A DNA stretch of 64,000 nt, taken from NCBI GenBank assembly GCA_001828935.1, contig MHZX01000092.1, positions 69,389-133,388 on the forward strand. The letters run 5' to 3'. Under the pieces are notes generated by a model. The model had not been told where the DNA came from, searched no databases, and was given only the letters and a program-made list of their open reading frames with translations. Positions 53,879 to 62,492 of the stretch are shown here, one piece after another. The position numbers and the translations under genes are program-made. This DNA is from Rhodocyclales bacterium RIFCSPLOWO2_02_FULL_63_24. GTDB lineage: Bacteria > Pseudomonadota > Gammaproteobacteria > Burkholderiales > Rhodocyclaceae. Within the stretch, counting starts at the first letter, position 1, and each line of letters opens with the position of its first letter.

Positions 53879-55477
53879 TCAGGCGGGCTGACGCAGATCA
53901 AGGGAGGGGGCTGTGCTCGGTGCGGCCGGCGCCGGACTGCGGATCAGGTGATCGAAGGCCGACAGGCTGGCTTTGGCGCCGTCGCCCATGGCGATGATGA
54001 TCTGCTTGTAGGGCGAGGTCGTCGCGTCGCCGGCGGCAAACACACCCGGTACCGAGGTCTGGCCGCGCGCATCGATCTCGATCTCGCCGCGTGGCGAGAG
54101 GTTCACGATGCCCTTCAGCCAGTCGGTGTTCGGCAGCAAGCCGATCTGGACGAAGATGCCTTCGAGCTCGACGCGATGCGTGGCGCCGCTGCTGCGGTCC
54201 TGATAGACGATGCCGTTGACCTTCTCGCCGTCGCCGGTGACCTCGGTGGTCAGCGCGCTGGTAACGATGGTGACGTTGGGCAGGCTGCCGAGCTTGGCTT
54301 GCAGCACGGCATCGGCCCTGAGCTTGCTGTCGAATTCGAGCAAGGTGACGTGGCTGACGATGCCGGCGAGGTCGATCGCCGCCTCGACGCCCGAGTTGCC
54401 GCCGCCGATCACCGCCACGCGCTTGCCCTTGAACAGCGGCCCGTCGCAGTGCGGGCAGAAGCAGACGCCCTTGGCCTTGTATTCCTTCTCGCCCGGCACG
54501 TTCATCTCGCGCCAGCGCGCGCCGGTGGCTAGGATCAGGCTTTTCGCCTGGAGCGTGGCGCCGTTGACGAGCCTGACCTGGTGCATCCCCTCGCCCGGAA
54601 TCAGGGCGGTGGCGCGCTGCAAGTTCATGATGTCGACCTCGTATTCCTTGACGTGCTGCTCCAGCGCCATGGCGAGCTTGGGGCCTTCGGTGCGCTGCAC
54701 GGAAATGAAGTTTTCGATGCCCAGTGTGTCGAGCACCTGGCCGCCGAAGCGTTCGGCCACCACGCCGGTGCGGATGCCCTTGCGCGCGGCGTAGATCGCC
54801 GCCGCCGCGCCGGCCGGGCCGCCGCCGACGACGAGCACGTCGTAGGCGTCTTTGGCATCGAGCTTTTCGGCATCGCGCGCGGCAGCGCCGGTGTCGACCT
54901 TGGCAAGAATTTCCTCGATCGTCATGCGGCCTTGGCCGAAGGGCTCGCCATTCAGCAGCACCGTCGGCACCGCCATGATTTGGCGTGCACTCACTTCGTC
55001 CTGGTACAGAGCACCGTCGATCATCACGCTCTCGACGCCGGGATTGAGCGCGGCCATCAGGTTGAGCGCCTGGACCACGTCCGGGCAGTTGTGGCAGGAG
55101 AGCGAAATGTAGGTTTCGAAGCGGAACTTGCCTTTCAAATTCTTGATCTGCTCGATCACTGCGGCGTCGACCTTGGGCGGGTGGCCGCCGGTCTGCATCA
55201 GCGCGAGCACCAGCGATGTGAATTCGTGGCCCATCGGGATGCCGGCAAAGCGGATGCGGGCGGCTTCGTCCGGACGGCCGACGGAGAACGAAGGCTTGCG
55301 CGCGTCCGTGCCATCTTCGCGGACGCTGACCTTGGGCGAGAGCGCGGCGATGTCGGCCAGCAGTTCGCCCATCTGACGCGCGGCGTCGCTGTCGTCGAGC
55401 GAGGCAACGAGTTCGATCGGGGTCTGGAGCTTTTCGAGGTAGGCGGCGAGTTGCGTCTTGATGGCGGCGTCGAGCAT
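53879..55477 (-). CDS. ahpF: Alkyl hydroperoxide reductase subunit F
   Basis: 532 residues from ATG 55477, with AGGAGA upstream. N-terminal tandem thioredoxin-like domains hold the disulfide SCHNCPDV; the FAD domain starts [14 protein letters not shown], the catalytic CxxC is FCPHCDGP, and the NAD domain is [10 protein letters not shown]. It reduces AhpC with NADH. It lies 124 bases behind ahpC. Confidence 0.96.
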   Translation of the reverse strand: MLDAAIKTQLAAYLEKLQTPIELVASLDDSDAARQMGELLADIAALSPKVSVREDGTDARKPSFSVGRPDEAARIRFAGIPMGHEFTSLVLALMQTGGHPPKVDAAVIEQIKNLKGKFRFETYISLSCHNCPDVVQALNLMAALNPGVESVMIDGALYQDEVSARQIMAVPTVLLNGEPFGQGRMTIEEILAKVDTGAAARDAEKLDAKDAYDVLVVGGGPAGAAAAIYAARKGIRTGVVAERFGGQVLDTLGIENFISVQRTEGPKLAMALEQHVKEYEVDIMNLQRATALIPGEGMHQVRLVNGATLQAKSLILATGARWREMNVPGEKEYKAKGVCFCPHCDGPLFKGKRVAVIGGGNSGVEAAIDLAGIVSHVTLLEFDSKLRADAVLQAKLGSLPNVTIVTSALTTEVTGDGEKVNGIVYQDRSSGATHRVELEGIFVQIGLLPNTDWLKGIVNLSPRGEIEIDARGQTSVPGVFAAGDATTSPYKQIIIAMGDGAKASLSAFDHLIRSPAPAAPSTAPSLDLRQPA

Positions 55478-55542
55478 GATCTTCTCCTGTGATGGATTGC
55501 ACTGCAAAGACCGCCGTCGTGAGGCGGCCTTTACGCTGCAAT

Positions 55543-55593
55543 CCCGACCCCAGCGGGGGTAAGTGTGGCCGGGGCGGGAATGTTGGGGTCGGG
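55543..55593 (-). other. Inverted repeats in the ahpC-ahpF gap
   Basis: CCCGACCCCA (55543-55552) pairs with TGGGGTCGGG (55584-55593), and a second stem (CCGCC/GGCGG) lies at about 55511-55527. On the minus-strand transcript these follow the ahpC stop and may stabilise the ahpC message or partly terminate it, so that less ahpF than ahpC is made. Confidence 0.45.
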
Positions 55594-55601
55594 GTGCGTT
55601 G

Positions 55602-56171
55602 TTAGATTTTTCCTACCAGGTCGAGCGACGGCGCCAGGGTGGCTTCGCCTTCCTTCCACTTGGCGGGACAGACTTCGCCTGGATGGCTGGCGACGTACTG
55701 GGCGGCCTTCACCTTGCGCAGCAGTTCGGAGGCGTCGCGGCCGATGCCGCCGGCGTTGATCTCGATGATCTGGATCTTGCCCGCCGGGTCCATGACGAAG
55801 GTGCCGCGCTCGGCCAGGCCGGCGGCTTCGATCATCACGCCGAAGTTGCGGGTCAGCGTGCCGGTCGGGTCGCCGATCATCGGATAGTTGATCTTGCCGA
55901 TGGTCTCGGACGAGTCGTGCCAGGCCTTGTGCGTGAAGTGGGTGTCGGTCGATACGGCGTAGATCTCGACGCCCAGCTTCTGGAACTCGGGGTAGAAATC
56001 GGCCATGTCGCCGAGTTCGGTCGGGCAGACGAAGGTGAAGTCGGCCGGGTAGAAGAACACCACGGACCATTTGCCCTTGAGCGAGGCTTCGGTGACTTCG
56101 ACGAACTTGCCTGCGTGGAAAGCGGTGGCCTTGAAGGGGAGGATTTCGGTGTTGATCAGGGATGCGTTCAT
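55602..56171 (-). CDS. ahpC: Peroxiredoxin, alkyl hydroperoxide reductase subunit C
   Basis: A 189-residue typical 2-Cys peroxiredoxin: peroxidatic C49 in FTFVCPTEL, resolving Cys in GEVCPAKW near 170. AAGGAG precedes the ATG. The 217 bases upstream, up to bfr, are AT-rich near the start and hold a partial OxyR tetrad and a long hairpin. Confidence 0.96.
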   Translation of the reverse strand: MNASLINTEILPFKATAFHAGKFVEVTEASLKGKWSVVFFYPADFTFVCPTELGDMADFYPEFQKLGVEIYAVSTDTHFTHKAWHDSSETIGKINYPMIGDPTGTLTRNFGVMIEAAGLAERGTFVMDPAGKIQIIEINAGGIGRDASELLRKVKAAQYVASHPGEVCPAKWKEGEATLAPSLDLVGKI

Positions 56172-56246
56172 GGTGGATCTCCTTGGGTGGTTGAAATGAT
56201 TTGCTGCGATGGAGTGAATATTAATTATTGCAATCGGTATCGTCTA

Positions 56247-56283
56247 ATTGATTGTCAAAATAGATTCAATAGGCGAGCGCTAT
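56247..56283 (-). promoter_or_regulatory. Probable OxyR site upstream of ahpC
   Basis: In the 7-base phasing of OxyR sites the tetrads read ATTG, AAAT, ATAG (56269-56272) and CTAT (56280-56283): one perfect half and one weak half. It is 76-112 bases upstream of the ahpC start, with AT-rich sequence between suited to a promoter. Confidence 0.55.
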
Positions 56284-56310
56284 CGCCCTGCGAGTTGCGC
56301 AGGGCGATAG
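56280..56310 (-). terminator. 13-bp hairpin between bfr and ahpC
   Basis: CTATCGCCCTGCG pairs perfectly with CGCAGGGCGATAG around a 5-base loop. No T-run follows on the minus strand. It shares its CTAT end with the OxyR site, so it may be a terminator for bfr, an extended operator, or both. Bases 56311-56388 show nothing else. Confidence 0.45.
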
Positions 56311-56388
56311 ATGAAAGGGATTCTGGTTGCAGTGCGCCGAATCGGCGCCGGAGCTAGCCGGGGCGCTCCGAGTCGCCCCGCGTCGTGC

Positions 56389-56880
56389 TCAGGTGGCGGT
56401 GCCGGGCGGCGAACCCATCTGGGACTGGATGTAGTTCTCCTGTCCGACCATGCGGATCAAGCCGAGCTGCTGTTCGAGCCAGTGGGCATGGTCTTCCTCG
56501 GTATCTTCGAGAAGCTGTTCGAGCATTTCCCGCGTCACGTAATCGTGGAGTTTCTCGCACTCGGCGATGGCTGCGCGCAAGGCTTTCACCACGTCCAATT
56601 CCACCGCGAGGTCGTTCTTCAGCATATGCGGTACGTCCTTGCCCACCGCCAGGGGAGCACGGGTCGCCAGATCGGGCACCCCTTCCAGGAACAGGATGCG
56701 CGCAATCAGGGCGCGGGCGTGGCCGCGCTCATCTTCCACCTCGTGGCGCAGGCGCTCGGCGAGACGGTGCAGACCCCAGTTGGCGAGCATTTCGGAATGG
56801 ATGAAGTACTGGTCGATGGCGGTGAGTTCGCCGGCCAGCAGGGAATTGAGCGACGCAATGATCTTGGTTTCGCCTTTCAT
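56389..56880 (-). CDS. bfr: Bacterioferritin, probably haem-free
   Basis: 163 residues from ATG 56880. Ferroxidase ligands E18, E51, H54, E94, E128 and H131 are present. Position 52, the Met that binds haem between subunits in E. coli Bfr, is Arg here (EDERGHARA), so homodimers should not bind haem in the normal way. It stores iron and lies between the peroxide genes and a tetrapyrrole uptake operon. Confidence 0.92.
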   Translation of the reverse strand: MKGETKIIASLNSLLAGELTAIDQYFIHSEMLANWGLHRLAERLRHEVEDERGHARALIARILFLEGVPDLATRAPLAVGKDVPHMLKNDLAVELDVVKALRAAIAECEKLHDYVTREMLEQLLEDTEEDHAHWLEQQLGLIRMVGQENYIQSQMGSPPGTAT

Positions 56881-56991
56881 GGCTGCCTCCCGAAACGTGA
56901 TGGATGGGTTGGCTGGCTGGCCGCATGGCGGTTGGCTGGCTGGCAACATTGTCGCCCCGGACGCCTCGATAGGCAATATGGGTTCAGTGGG

Positions 56992-57336
56992 TTAGAGCGC
57001 CCGTGCGCCGTCGGACGCCCCGCTTTCAGGCACATACACGATGGAGCCGTCCTTCATGCGGTAGGCGGTGCCGGCCTTGGCGCCTTCGCCCTGGCCGATC
57101 GCGCCGCTCGACTTGTAGCGCTCGATCTTCTCGCCTTTCTTCACCAGCATTTCCATGCTCGGCTTGCCGGCGTCGGTGATCACGGTCACATCCTTCTTCG
57201 AGAACGGATTCAGCAGGGGGTTCTGGGCCACCGTGATCAGCAGGGCGGCGATGATTACCAGAAAAATGTCGATGATGTTCACCACCGAAAGGATCGGGTC
57301 GTCGTTCTCGGGTTCGTGCAATAACTTGAGGCTCAT
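56992..57336 (-). CDS. DUF2149 membrane protein (HmuV-like)
   Basis: A 114-residue protein with one membrane helix (ILSVVNIIDIFLVIIAALLI), then a periplasmic domain with KPSMEMLVKKGEKIERYK and AYRMKDGSIVYVP. ExbD-like topology suggests it partners the MotA/TolQ/ExbB-type protein, whose stop overlaps its start by 4 bp. DUF2149 proteins accompany CobN-like HmuS in haem-acquisition loci. Confidence 0.82.
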   Translation of the reverse strand: MSLKLLHEPENDDPILSVVNIIDIFLVIIAALLITVAQNPLLNPFSKKDVTVITDAGKPSMEMLVKKGEKIERYKSSGAIGQGEGAKAGTAYRMKDGSIVYVPESGASDGARAL

Positions 57337-57827
57337 GGGCGGCCTTCGCTCTGAAGTTCAAGCAGTTCCTCGGCCAGCCAGCGACGGCGCACGTTGGAAA
57401 TCCAGTAAGTGATGCTGGCCGCGATCAGGGCGATGGTGACCACCGAGAAGGCGACCGTGAGGTTTCCCGACACTTGCGCGAGATTGCCGTCGGCCAGCGA
57501 TTTCAGCGCCGGCCCCATCGGGATCATGGTGCCGACCAGGCCCAGCATCGGTGCCACGCGGCTGGCCAGTCGCGCCGGCTCCAGCATCTTGTGGGCATGC
57601 AGGTCGAGTTCGTCGACGCTGCTCCCCGGTTTGGCGCGGTGGTAGGCCAGCAGCGGGAAACCGGCCAGCGAATCACCGCGCCGGCGTCGCTGCAAGGCTT
57701 GTACGGCGAACGTGCCGAGCGAATACAGGGCATAGGCGAACAGGGTCGCGACCAGGAAAAGCACGGGCATCAGGAATAGTTGCCCGATCTGGTACATCAG
57801 CAGCTCAATCAGGGAGGATTCGTTCAT
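57333..57827 (-). CDS. MotA/TolQ/ExbB-family proton channel protein (HmuU-like)
   Basis: A 164-residue protein with three membrane segments and the family core ARLASRVAPMLGLVGTMIPM with GPALKSLADGN, then VTIALIAASITYWISNVRRR. It should form with the DUF2149 protein a proton-motive-force unit dedicated to the CobN-like protein or receptor encoded upstream. Confidence 0.87.
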   Translation of the reverse strand: MNESSLIELLMYQIGQLFLMPVLFLVATLFAYALYSLGTFAVQALQRRRRGDSLAGFPLLAYHRAKPGSSVDELDLHAHKMLEPARLASRVAPMLGLVGTMIPMGPALKSLADGNLAQVSGNLTVAFSVVTIALIAASITYWISNVRRRWLAEELLELQSEGRP

Positions 57828-57875
57828 GGTGTTTCCTTGGTTTGATTGCGGGTTGGGGCTTCGGTCGCCGGGATG

Positions 57876-60800
57876 TCAAGCGTTGGCGGCTCTTTTCCAT
57901 TGGCGCCAGGCGCCGCCGAGCGGGACGAGCACCAGCAGGACGACGGAGGCTATCAGCAGGGCTCCCAAGGCCTGGATGACTTGCGGCGGCACTTGCTCCA
58001 GCTTCATGCCGGTGATTTGCGGCGCTGCGGCTGCGGCTGCGGTAGTGGTTGCGGCGGCGGCTCGTATGGCGGGAGTCGGCGCCGGTGGCACGGCGCCGAG
58101 ACCGAAGCCCGGCATGCCGACGAAGGCCCGCAGCTTGGCGTTGTCGCTGCGCACGTCGTAGCGCTGGGCCAGTTCGCGGTAGGTCTGCTTGAGCTCCTCG
58201 ACGGTGGCGGGATCGGCTTCCCAGTAGCCATGGCGCGCGGCTTCCAGCATGCGCTCGATGGTCTGCGCCAGGGCATGCGGGTTTTCGCGCTCGAACCATG
58301 TCCTGAGGCCGAGCCGGTGCTTGTCGCGGACATAGACGTCGGCGAATTCCTGCCATTGGTCGTTGCGCACGATCTCGCGCGCGACCATGGTCCACCCCGA
58401 GAAATTGTTCATGCTGTCGAGCACCTCCAGGGTGCCGGCGTAGCCCTCCGCCATCAGGCCCTTGATGTAGCCGGGATGGAAGTTGCGGGTGGCGAGTTCC
58501 TTGGCGAGGAACTGGGCGGCGCCCTCGACTTTGCCGGAACCGGAACCACGCAGATTGGAGATATAAAGCTCCGGTGCTTTGCCGTCGAGGTGACGCACCG
58601 CCAATGCGATGCCGCCGAGGTACTGGAAAGGGTCGTCGGTGGTCAGCATGCCGTAGAGGTTGGACGTGCGCGAGAGCACCGCGCCTTCGGTGCCCTTGAG
58701 CTGCATCGCATAGAGGTTGCCGGCCTTGCCGCCGCTCAAGGCCTTGGCGTCCTTGCCCCAGTCCTCTTCGTCCGGGCCGTAGGCGAACTGCATGCGCGAG
58801 AGATACAACTGGGCCAGCTTCTGGTCGCCCTCGGCCTTGCTGGCCCAAGTGTCGGTGGCGAGCGTCGCGTCGTCCAGGCCGGTGCCGTAGCGGCCCGATT
58901 GCGCGGAGAAGGTGCGGGTCTGGCCGGCCTTCTGCGCCGCGTCCCGGGTCCAGCCCTGGCGGACCAGGCTGGCGCCGATTGCGCGCGCATTGGCGGCCAC
59001 CGGGTTGTCGTTTTCATTGGCCAAGGCGGCGAGCTTGGCCGCCTTGGCCAGCTGCTTCATGACGTTGGGAAAGTGGTCGCGGTAGAGGCCGGTGGCGGAG
59101 AGCACGATGTCCACGCGCGGGCGCTTGAGGGTATCGCGCGGCACCAGCCTGACGTCGCTGACGCGGCCGCCGGCATCCCACACCGGTTCGACGCCGAGCC
59201 CCCACAGCGCCTGGGCTTCGAGCATGCCCTGGTGGCGCATGGTTTCCACCGACCAGAGCGAAAAGGTGAGTTTTTTCGGTGCGCGGCCGGACTGCTTGCG
59301 GTGGGCCGCGAGGAGGTTTTCCATGGCCTCCTTGCCGGCTTCCCAGGCGGCCTTGGTCGGGATGCGCGAGGGGTCGAAACCGTAGAGGTTGCGCCCGGTG
59401 GGCAAGGACTCCGGGTTCTTGATCGGGTCGCCGCCGTAGGAGGTCGGGATGTAGCGGCCGTCGAGTGCGGCCAGCAGCGCCGTCATTTCGTTGCCGGCGG
59501 CGAGGTCGGCATACCAGCGCCGGCCTCGGTCCACCGCCTCCTTGAGTTTCGGCGCGAGGCCGGCGGTCGTCACGCCGTCGATCAGATGACGCTTGAGCAA
59601 CCGATAGGGCGAGGACTCGACGAGTTTCGCGTAGTCGCCGACCAGCACTTCGTCGGCATCTTCATCGGGGCCGGCGGCGGCTTCGACGAAGTCCTTGCCC
59701 AGCATCAGCAGCACCGTGCCCAGACGCCATTTCTCGTCGGCGCCGCGGCCGAAGGTATGCAGGCCCATGGGCTGGGCGCTGCGCGCCAGTTCGTGCAGGT
59801 GGTCGTGCACCGTGTCGACGAAGCCGCGGAAATCCTGCTCGATACGCGCCTCGTCCCAGGCCAGGTCTTTCTCGATGTGCTGCTGCTTCACCAACTGCAG
59901 GAACTCGGCCTTTTGCTTCTCCTTTACGGCGCCCTCGTCCTGCGCCAGCCAGGCGTGCAGCAGGTCGTGGATTTGCGTCAGCGCCTGGTGCAGACCGGCC
60001 GGGGCGAAGGGTGGCGTCTGGTAGGTGACGGTCACGGCGCGGCCGCGGCGCTTGGCCTGGGTGGCTTCGCCGATGTTGTCCACGATGTAGGGATAGATCA
60101 CCGGGACATCGCCGATGGCGAGCAGCGGGTAGTCGTAGACCGAGAGGCCGCGCTCCTTGCCCGGCAGCCATTCCTGGGTGCCGTAGTGGATCAGCGCGTC
60201 GGCGCCGAACCGCTGGCGTGCCCAGAGGTAGCTGGCGACGTAGAAGTGGGGCGGTGCGGCGCTGCTGGAATGGTAGAGGGCTTTCTCCTTGTCCTGGCCG
60301 CCGCTTTTCCCAAACTCGCCGCGCGGCGCCTGCGGCATGACGATCAGATTGCCGAGCTTGAGCCGAGGCACGGCGAAATATGCCTCGCCGTTGCGCCGTA
60401 GCACCATCGCCGACTTTTCCGGCTCGCCCCAGTCCTTCATCAGCGCTGCCTTCACGGCCGGCGGCAGGCCGTCGAGCCAGGCCCGGTAGCGGGCGACCGG
60501 GAACAGTTCGGCCAGCCCGTCGCGCAGCAGCGCGTCGAGTTCGGCGTTGTCCGTCGGCGGCTGGTAGAAGGGCGCCAGCAGACGTTGCAGCAGTTTGGTC
60601 AGCTCCTTCTCGGCGGCGGTCTGGGTGGCGTAGCCGGCGCTTTTAAGTGCCGCCAGCGTGGCTTCCAGGCTGCGCGGAAGATTCATGTAGGAGGCGCCCA
60701 GGTTCTTCTCGCCCGGCGGGTAGTTCCAGAACAGCAGGGCGATCTTCTTCTCGGCCTTGGGCCGCGTCTGCAGTCGGGCCAGGTTCAGCGCCTTGGCCAC

Positions 60801-61841
60801 GATGGCGGCGGACTGGGCGGCGATCGGCACGATCTGGTCGCTGGTCTTGTCGGTGGCCGCGGCGATCTGGATGTCGGCAACGCCGGCATATTCGGCCTGG
60901 GCCAGGTAGAAAGGAATGTCCATCAGCGCCACGCCCTGCGGATCGGCGGCCCAGGCGGCGGCGTCGCCCTTGCGGTAGGGCATGGCCTGGATCACCGGCA
61001 GGCCCATGGCCTCGAATTCCTTCCGGCGGCCATCGGGGTTGAGCATGATCTGGGTGTTGATCAGCACATTGGCGAGCTGCGGGCCGCCGGGAGCCATGAT
61101 CCGGCGCATGGCGTCGGCATCCATGACCGGGCTGTAAAAGGCCAGCGGCAGCGCCCCGGCGGCTTCGATGCGGGCGATCAGGTCGTCGATGAAGTCGGTC
61201 TGTTCGGCGGCGATGTATTGCTGGTGCAGGGCGATGGCGATCACCGGCGGCTTGCCGGCGCCGGCGGCATCCGCCTGCTTCCAGGCGAGGTAGGCGGCGG
61301 GATCGGCGAAGACCAGGCCGGGCGCCCGCGGATGGTAGATCGCGGTTTTGGGAAAGACGATGGGCGCGGCGATGCCGTCCCCGGGCTTGCCGCCGAAATG
61401 GGCGGCGAGGGTCTGGAAGAAGCCCTTGAAGTTGGCCTTGCTGCCGTTCGTGTAATAGCTGTGCAGCCGCTGCGCCAGCGGCCCAGGCAGGCCGCTCCAG
61501 GTCGGCTGGCTGCCGTGCAGCCACAGCGACGGCACTTTGAGGCCGGGCAGGGCCGGCGCAAGCCTGGCCTGCACCGCGTCGCGCAAGTGGTCGCGCGGCG
61601 CATCGACGATCACCATGTCATGGCGGCGGAAGAGGCCGGCGTCCACCTCGGCCGGCAGCTTTTCGATATAGCGCGTATCGACCTTGATGCCGTGGGGTGC
61701 CGCGATGTCGGCCAGCAGGCGGAACTTTCCGGGCGGGATCGGGTTGCTGGTGACGAACAGCAGCGAGGCCGCCTGCGCGGCCGTGACGGCAAACAGCAGC
61801 AGGCCGGCCGCACCGCGACGGAGGAACGAGCCGGCCTTCAT
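57876..61841 (-). CDS. CobN-like chelatase with export signal and C-terminal anchor (HmuS-like)
   Basis: 1321 residues. The body belongs to the CobN/magnesium-chelatase H superfamily (for example HYGTQEWLPGKERGLSVYDYP, YPYIVDNIGEATQAKRRGRA). Unlike cytosolic CobN it begins with a signal peptide (AAGLLLFAVTAAQA) and ends with a membrane helix (ALGALLIASVVLLVLVPLGG), so it should face the periplasm. No other cobaltochelatase or cobalamin gene is near. Neighbours are ExbB-like, DUF2149 and a haemoglobin-type receptor, as in hmuRSTUV, where HmuS acts on haem. Metal removal from, or transfer to, a tetrapyrrole is the inferred role. Confidence 0.85.
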   Translation of the reverse strand: MKAGSFLRRGAAGLLLFAVTAAQAASLLFVTSNPIPPGKFRLLADIAAPHGIKVDTRYIEKLPAEVDAGLFRRHDMVIVDAPRDHLRDAVQARLAPALPGLKVPSLWLHGSQPTWSGLPGPLAQRLHSYYTNGSKANFKGFFQTLAAHFGGKPGDGIAAPIVFPKTAIYHPRAPGLVFADPAAYLAWKQADAAGAGKPPVIAIALHQQYIAAEQTDFIDDLIARIEAAGALPLAFYSPVMDADAMRRIMAPGGPQLANVLINTQIMLNPDGRRKEFEAMGLPVIQAMPYRKGDAAAWAADPQGVALMDIPFYLAQAEYAGVADIQIAAATDKTSDQIVPIAAQSAAIVAKALNLARLQTRPKAEKKIALLFWNYPPGEKNLGASYMNLPRSLEATLAALKSAGYATQTAAEKELTKLLQRLLAPFYQPPTDNAELDALLRDGLAELFPVARYRAWLDGLPPAVKAALMKDWGEPEKSAMVLRRNGEAYFAVPRLKLGNLIVMPQAPRGEFGKSGGQDKEKALYHSSSAAPPHFYVASYLWARQRFGADALIHYGTQEWLPGKERGLSVYDYPLLAIGDVPVIYPYIVDNIGEATQAKRRGRAVTVTYQTPPFAPAGLHQALTQIHDLLHAWLAQDEGAVKEKQKAEFLQLVKQQHIEKDLAWDEARIEQDFRGFVDTVHDHLHELARSAQPMGLHTFGRGADEKWRLGTVLLMLGKDFVEAAAGPDEDADEVLVGDYAKLVESSPYRLLKRHLIDGVTTAGLAPKLKEAVDRGRRWYADLAAGNEMTALLAALDGRYIPTSYGGDPIKNPESLPTGRNLYGFDPSRIPTKAAWEAGKEAMENLLAAHRKQSGRAPKKLTFSLWSVETMRHQGMLEAQALWGLGVEPVWDAGGRVSDVRLVPRDTLKRPRVDIVLSATGLYRDHFPNVMKQLAKAAKLAALANENDNPVAANARAIGASLVRQGWTRDAAQKAGQTRTFSAQSGRYGTGLDDATLATDTWASKAEGDQKLAQLYLSRMQFAYGPDEEDWGKDAKALSGGKAGNLYAMQLKGTEGAVLSRTSNLYGMLTTDDPFQYLGGIALAVRHLDGKAPELYISNLRGSGSGKVEGAAQFLAKELATRNFHPGYIKGLMAEGYAGTLEVLDSMNNFSGWTMVAREIVRNDQWQEFADVYVRDKHRLGLRTWFERENPHALAQTIERMLEAARHGYWEADPATVEELKQTYRELAQRYDVRSDNAKLRAFVGMPGFGLGAVPPAPTPAIRAAAATTTAAAAAAPQITGMKLEQVPPQVIQALGALLIASVVLLVLVPLGGAWRQWKRAANA

Positions 61842-62221
61842 GCCGTCGGTGTTGGCGCGTCCAGCGGCTCGATGCGCAGCCGCCGACTCCGCAGCTCGCC
61901 GGCGATGGCGGTGAACAGCGTGCGCCTGGTCCAGGCCACGAAGTTGTCCGCCGCGGACCAGCGGCTTTCCAGGCGAAAGTGCGCCAGCTCCGCCGTGCCG
62001 GCGCCGCGCCGGCTGTCGCAGCCGAGACAGCCCGGACTGCGTCGCATCGCTTGCAGCAAATCGGCGATGTCGCGTTCCAGTTCGGCGGCGGGCACCGGTG
62101 GAAACAGCAGCTCCTCACGTACCAGGATTGCCGCCGCATCGGCGCGGCGCGGTGCGCGCAGGCGACGGATGGCGACGAACGTGTCGTGGCGCGACGGTAT
62201 CGGATCAAGTTCGGCGTTCAT
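61838..62221 (-). CDS. Small protein with antibiotic-biosynthesis-monooxygenase-like pattern
   Basis: A 127-residue protein. The segment SPGCLGCDSRRG..AHFRLESRWSAADNFVAWTR follows the ABM/dimeric alpha-beta-barrel pattern (P-G-C, strand, W-x-S-x-x-x-F-x-x-W). IsdG-type haem monooxygenases and other haem-handling proteins share that fold. The pattern match is weak. Its stop overlaps the CobN-like gene start (ATGA). Confidence 0.55.
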   Translation of the reverse strand: MNAELDPIPSRHDTFVAIRRLRAPRRADAAAILVREELLFPPVPAAELERDIADLLQAMRRSPGCLGCDSRRGAGTAELAHFRLESRWSAADNFVAWTRRTLFTAIAGELRSRRLRIEPLDAPTPTA

Positions 62222-62230
62222 GGCGGGGCC

Positions 62231-62485
62231 TCATTGCAGGGTGGAGGGGGTGGCGGCATTGCCTTGCGGGGTGCCCAGCAGCATCAGCTCCCAGTCGCCG
62301 TGCAGGCGGCGTACGGCGGCCTTCAGCGGCGGTGGCATCAGATGGTCGGGATAGCTCTGGAGAAAACCGAGTTGGCGGCGCACCAGCGCTCCCTGGCGGG
62401 GGCAGCCGGTCTGGATGAAGCGGGTCATCACCACCAGGGCCGAAGCCATCAGGAAGACGATGTCTGGAAGCTCGTCGGTTTTCAT
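62231..62485 (-). CDS. Small protein of unknown function in the uptake operon
   Basis: An 84-residue protein with one weak hydrophobic stretch (DIVFLMASALVVMTRFIQTG) and a mixed C-terminal part. It lies 7 bases behind the receptor gene and 9 before the ABM-like gene, so it is part of the operon. I recognise no family. Confidence 0.65.
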   Translation of the reverse strand: MKTDELPDIVFLMASALVVMTRFIQTGCPRQGALVRRQLGFLQSYPDHLMPPPLKAAVRRLHGDWELMLLGTPQGNAATPSTLQ

Positions 62486-62492
62486 GGCGGAG

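Noticed and set aside
57846..60401. Long plus-strand open frame opposite the CobN-like gene
   Set aside because: The product is a Gly/Arg/Val-rich mirror of the CobN-like codons and has no domain pattern.
57876..61841. CobN as part of aerobic cobalamin synthesis
   Set aside because: The protein carries an export signal and membrane anchor, and no cobS, cobT or other cob gene is present next to it.
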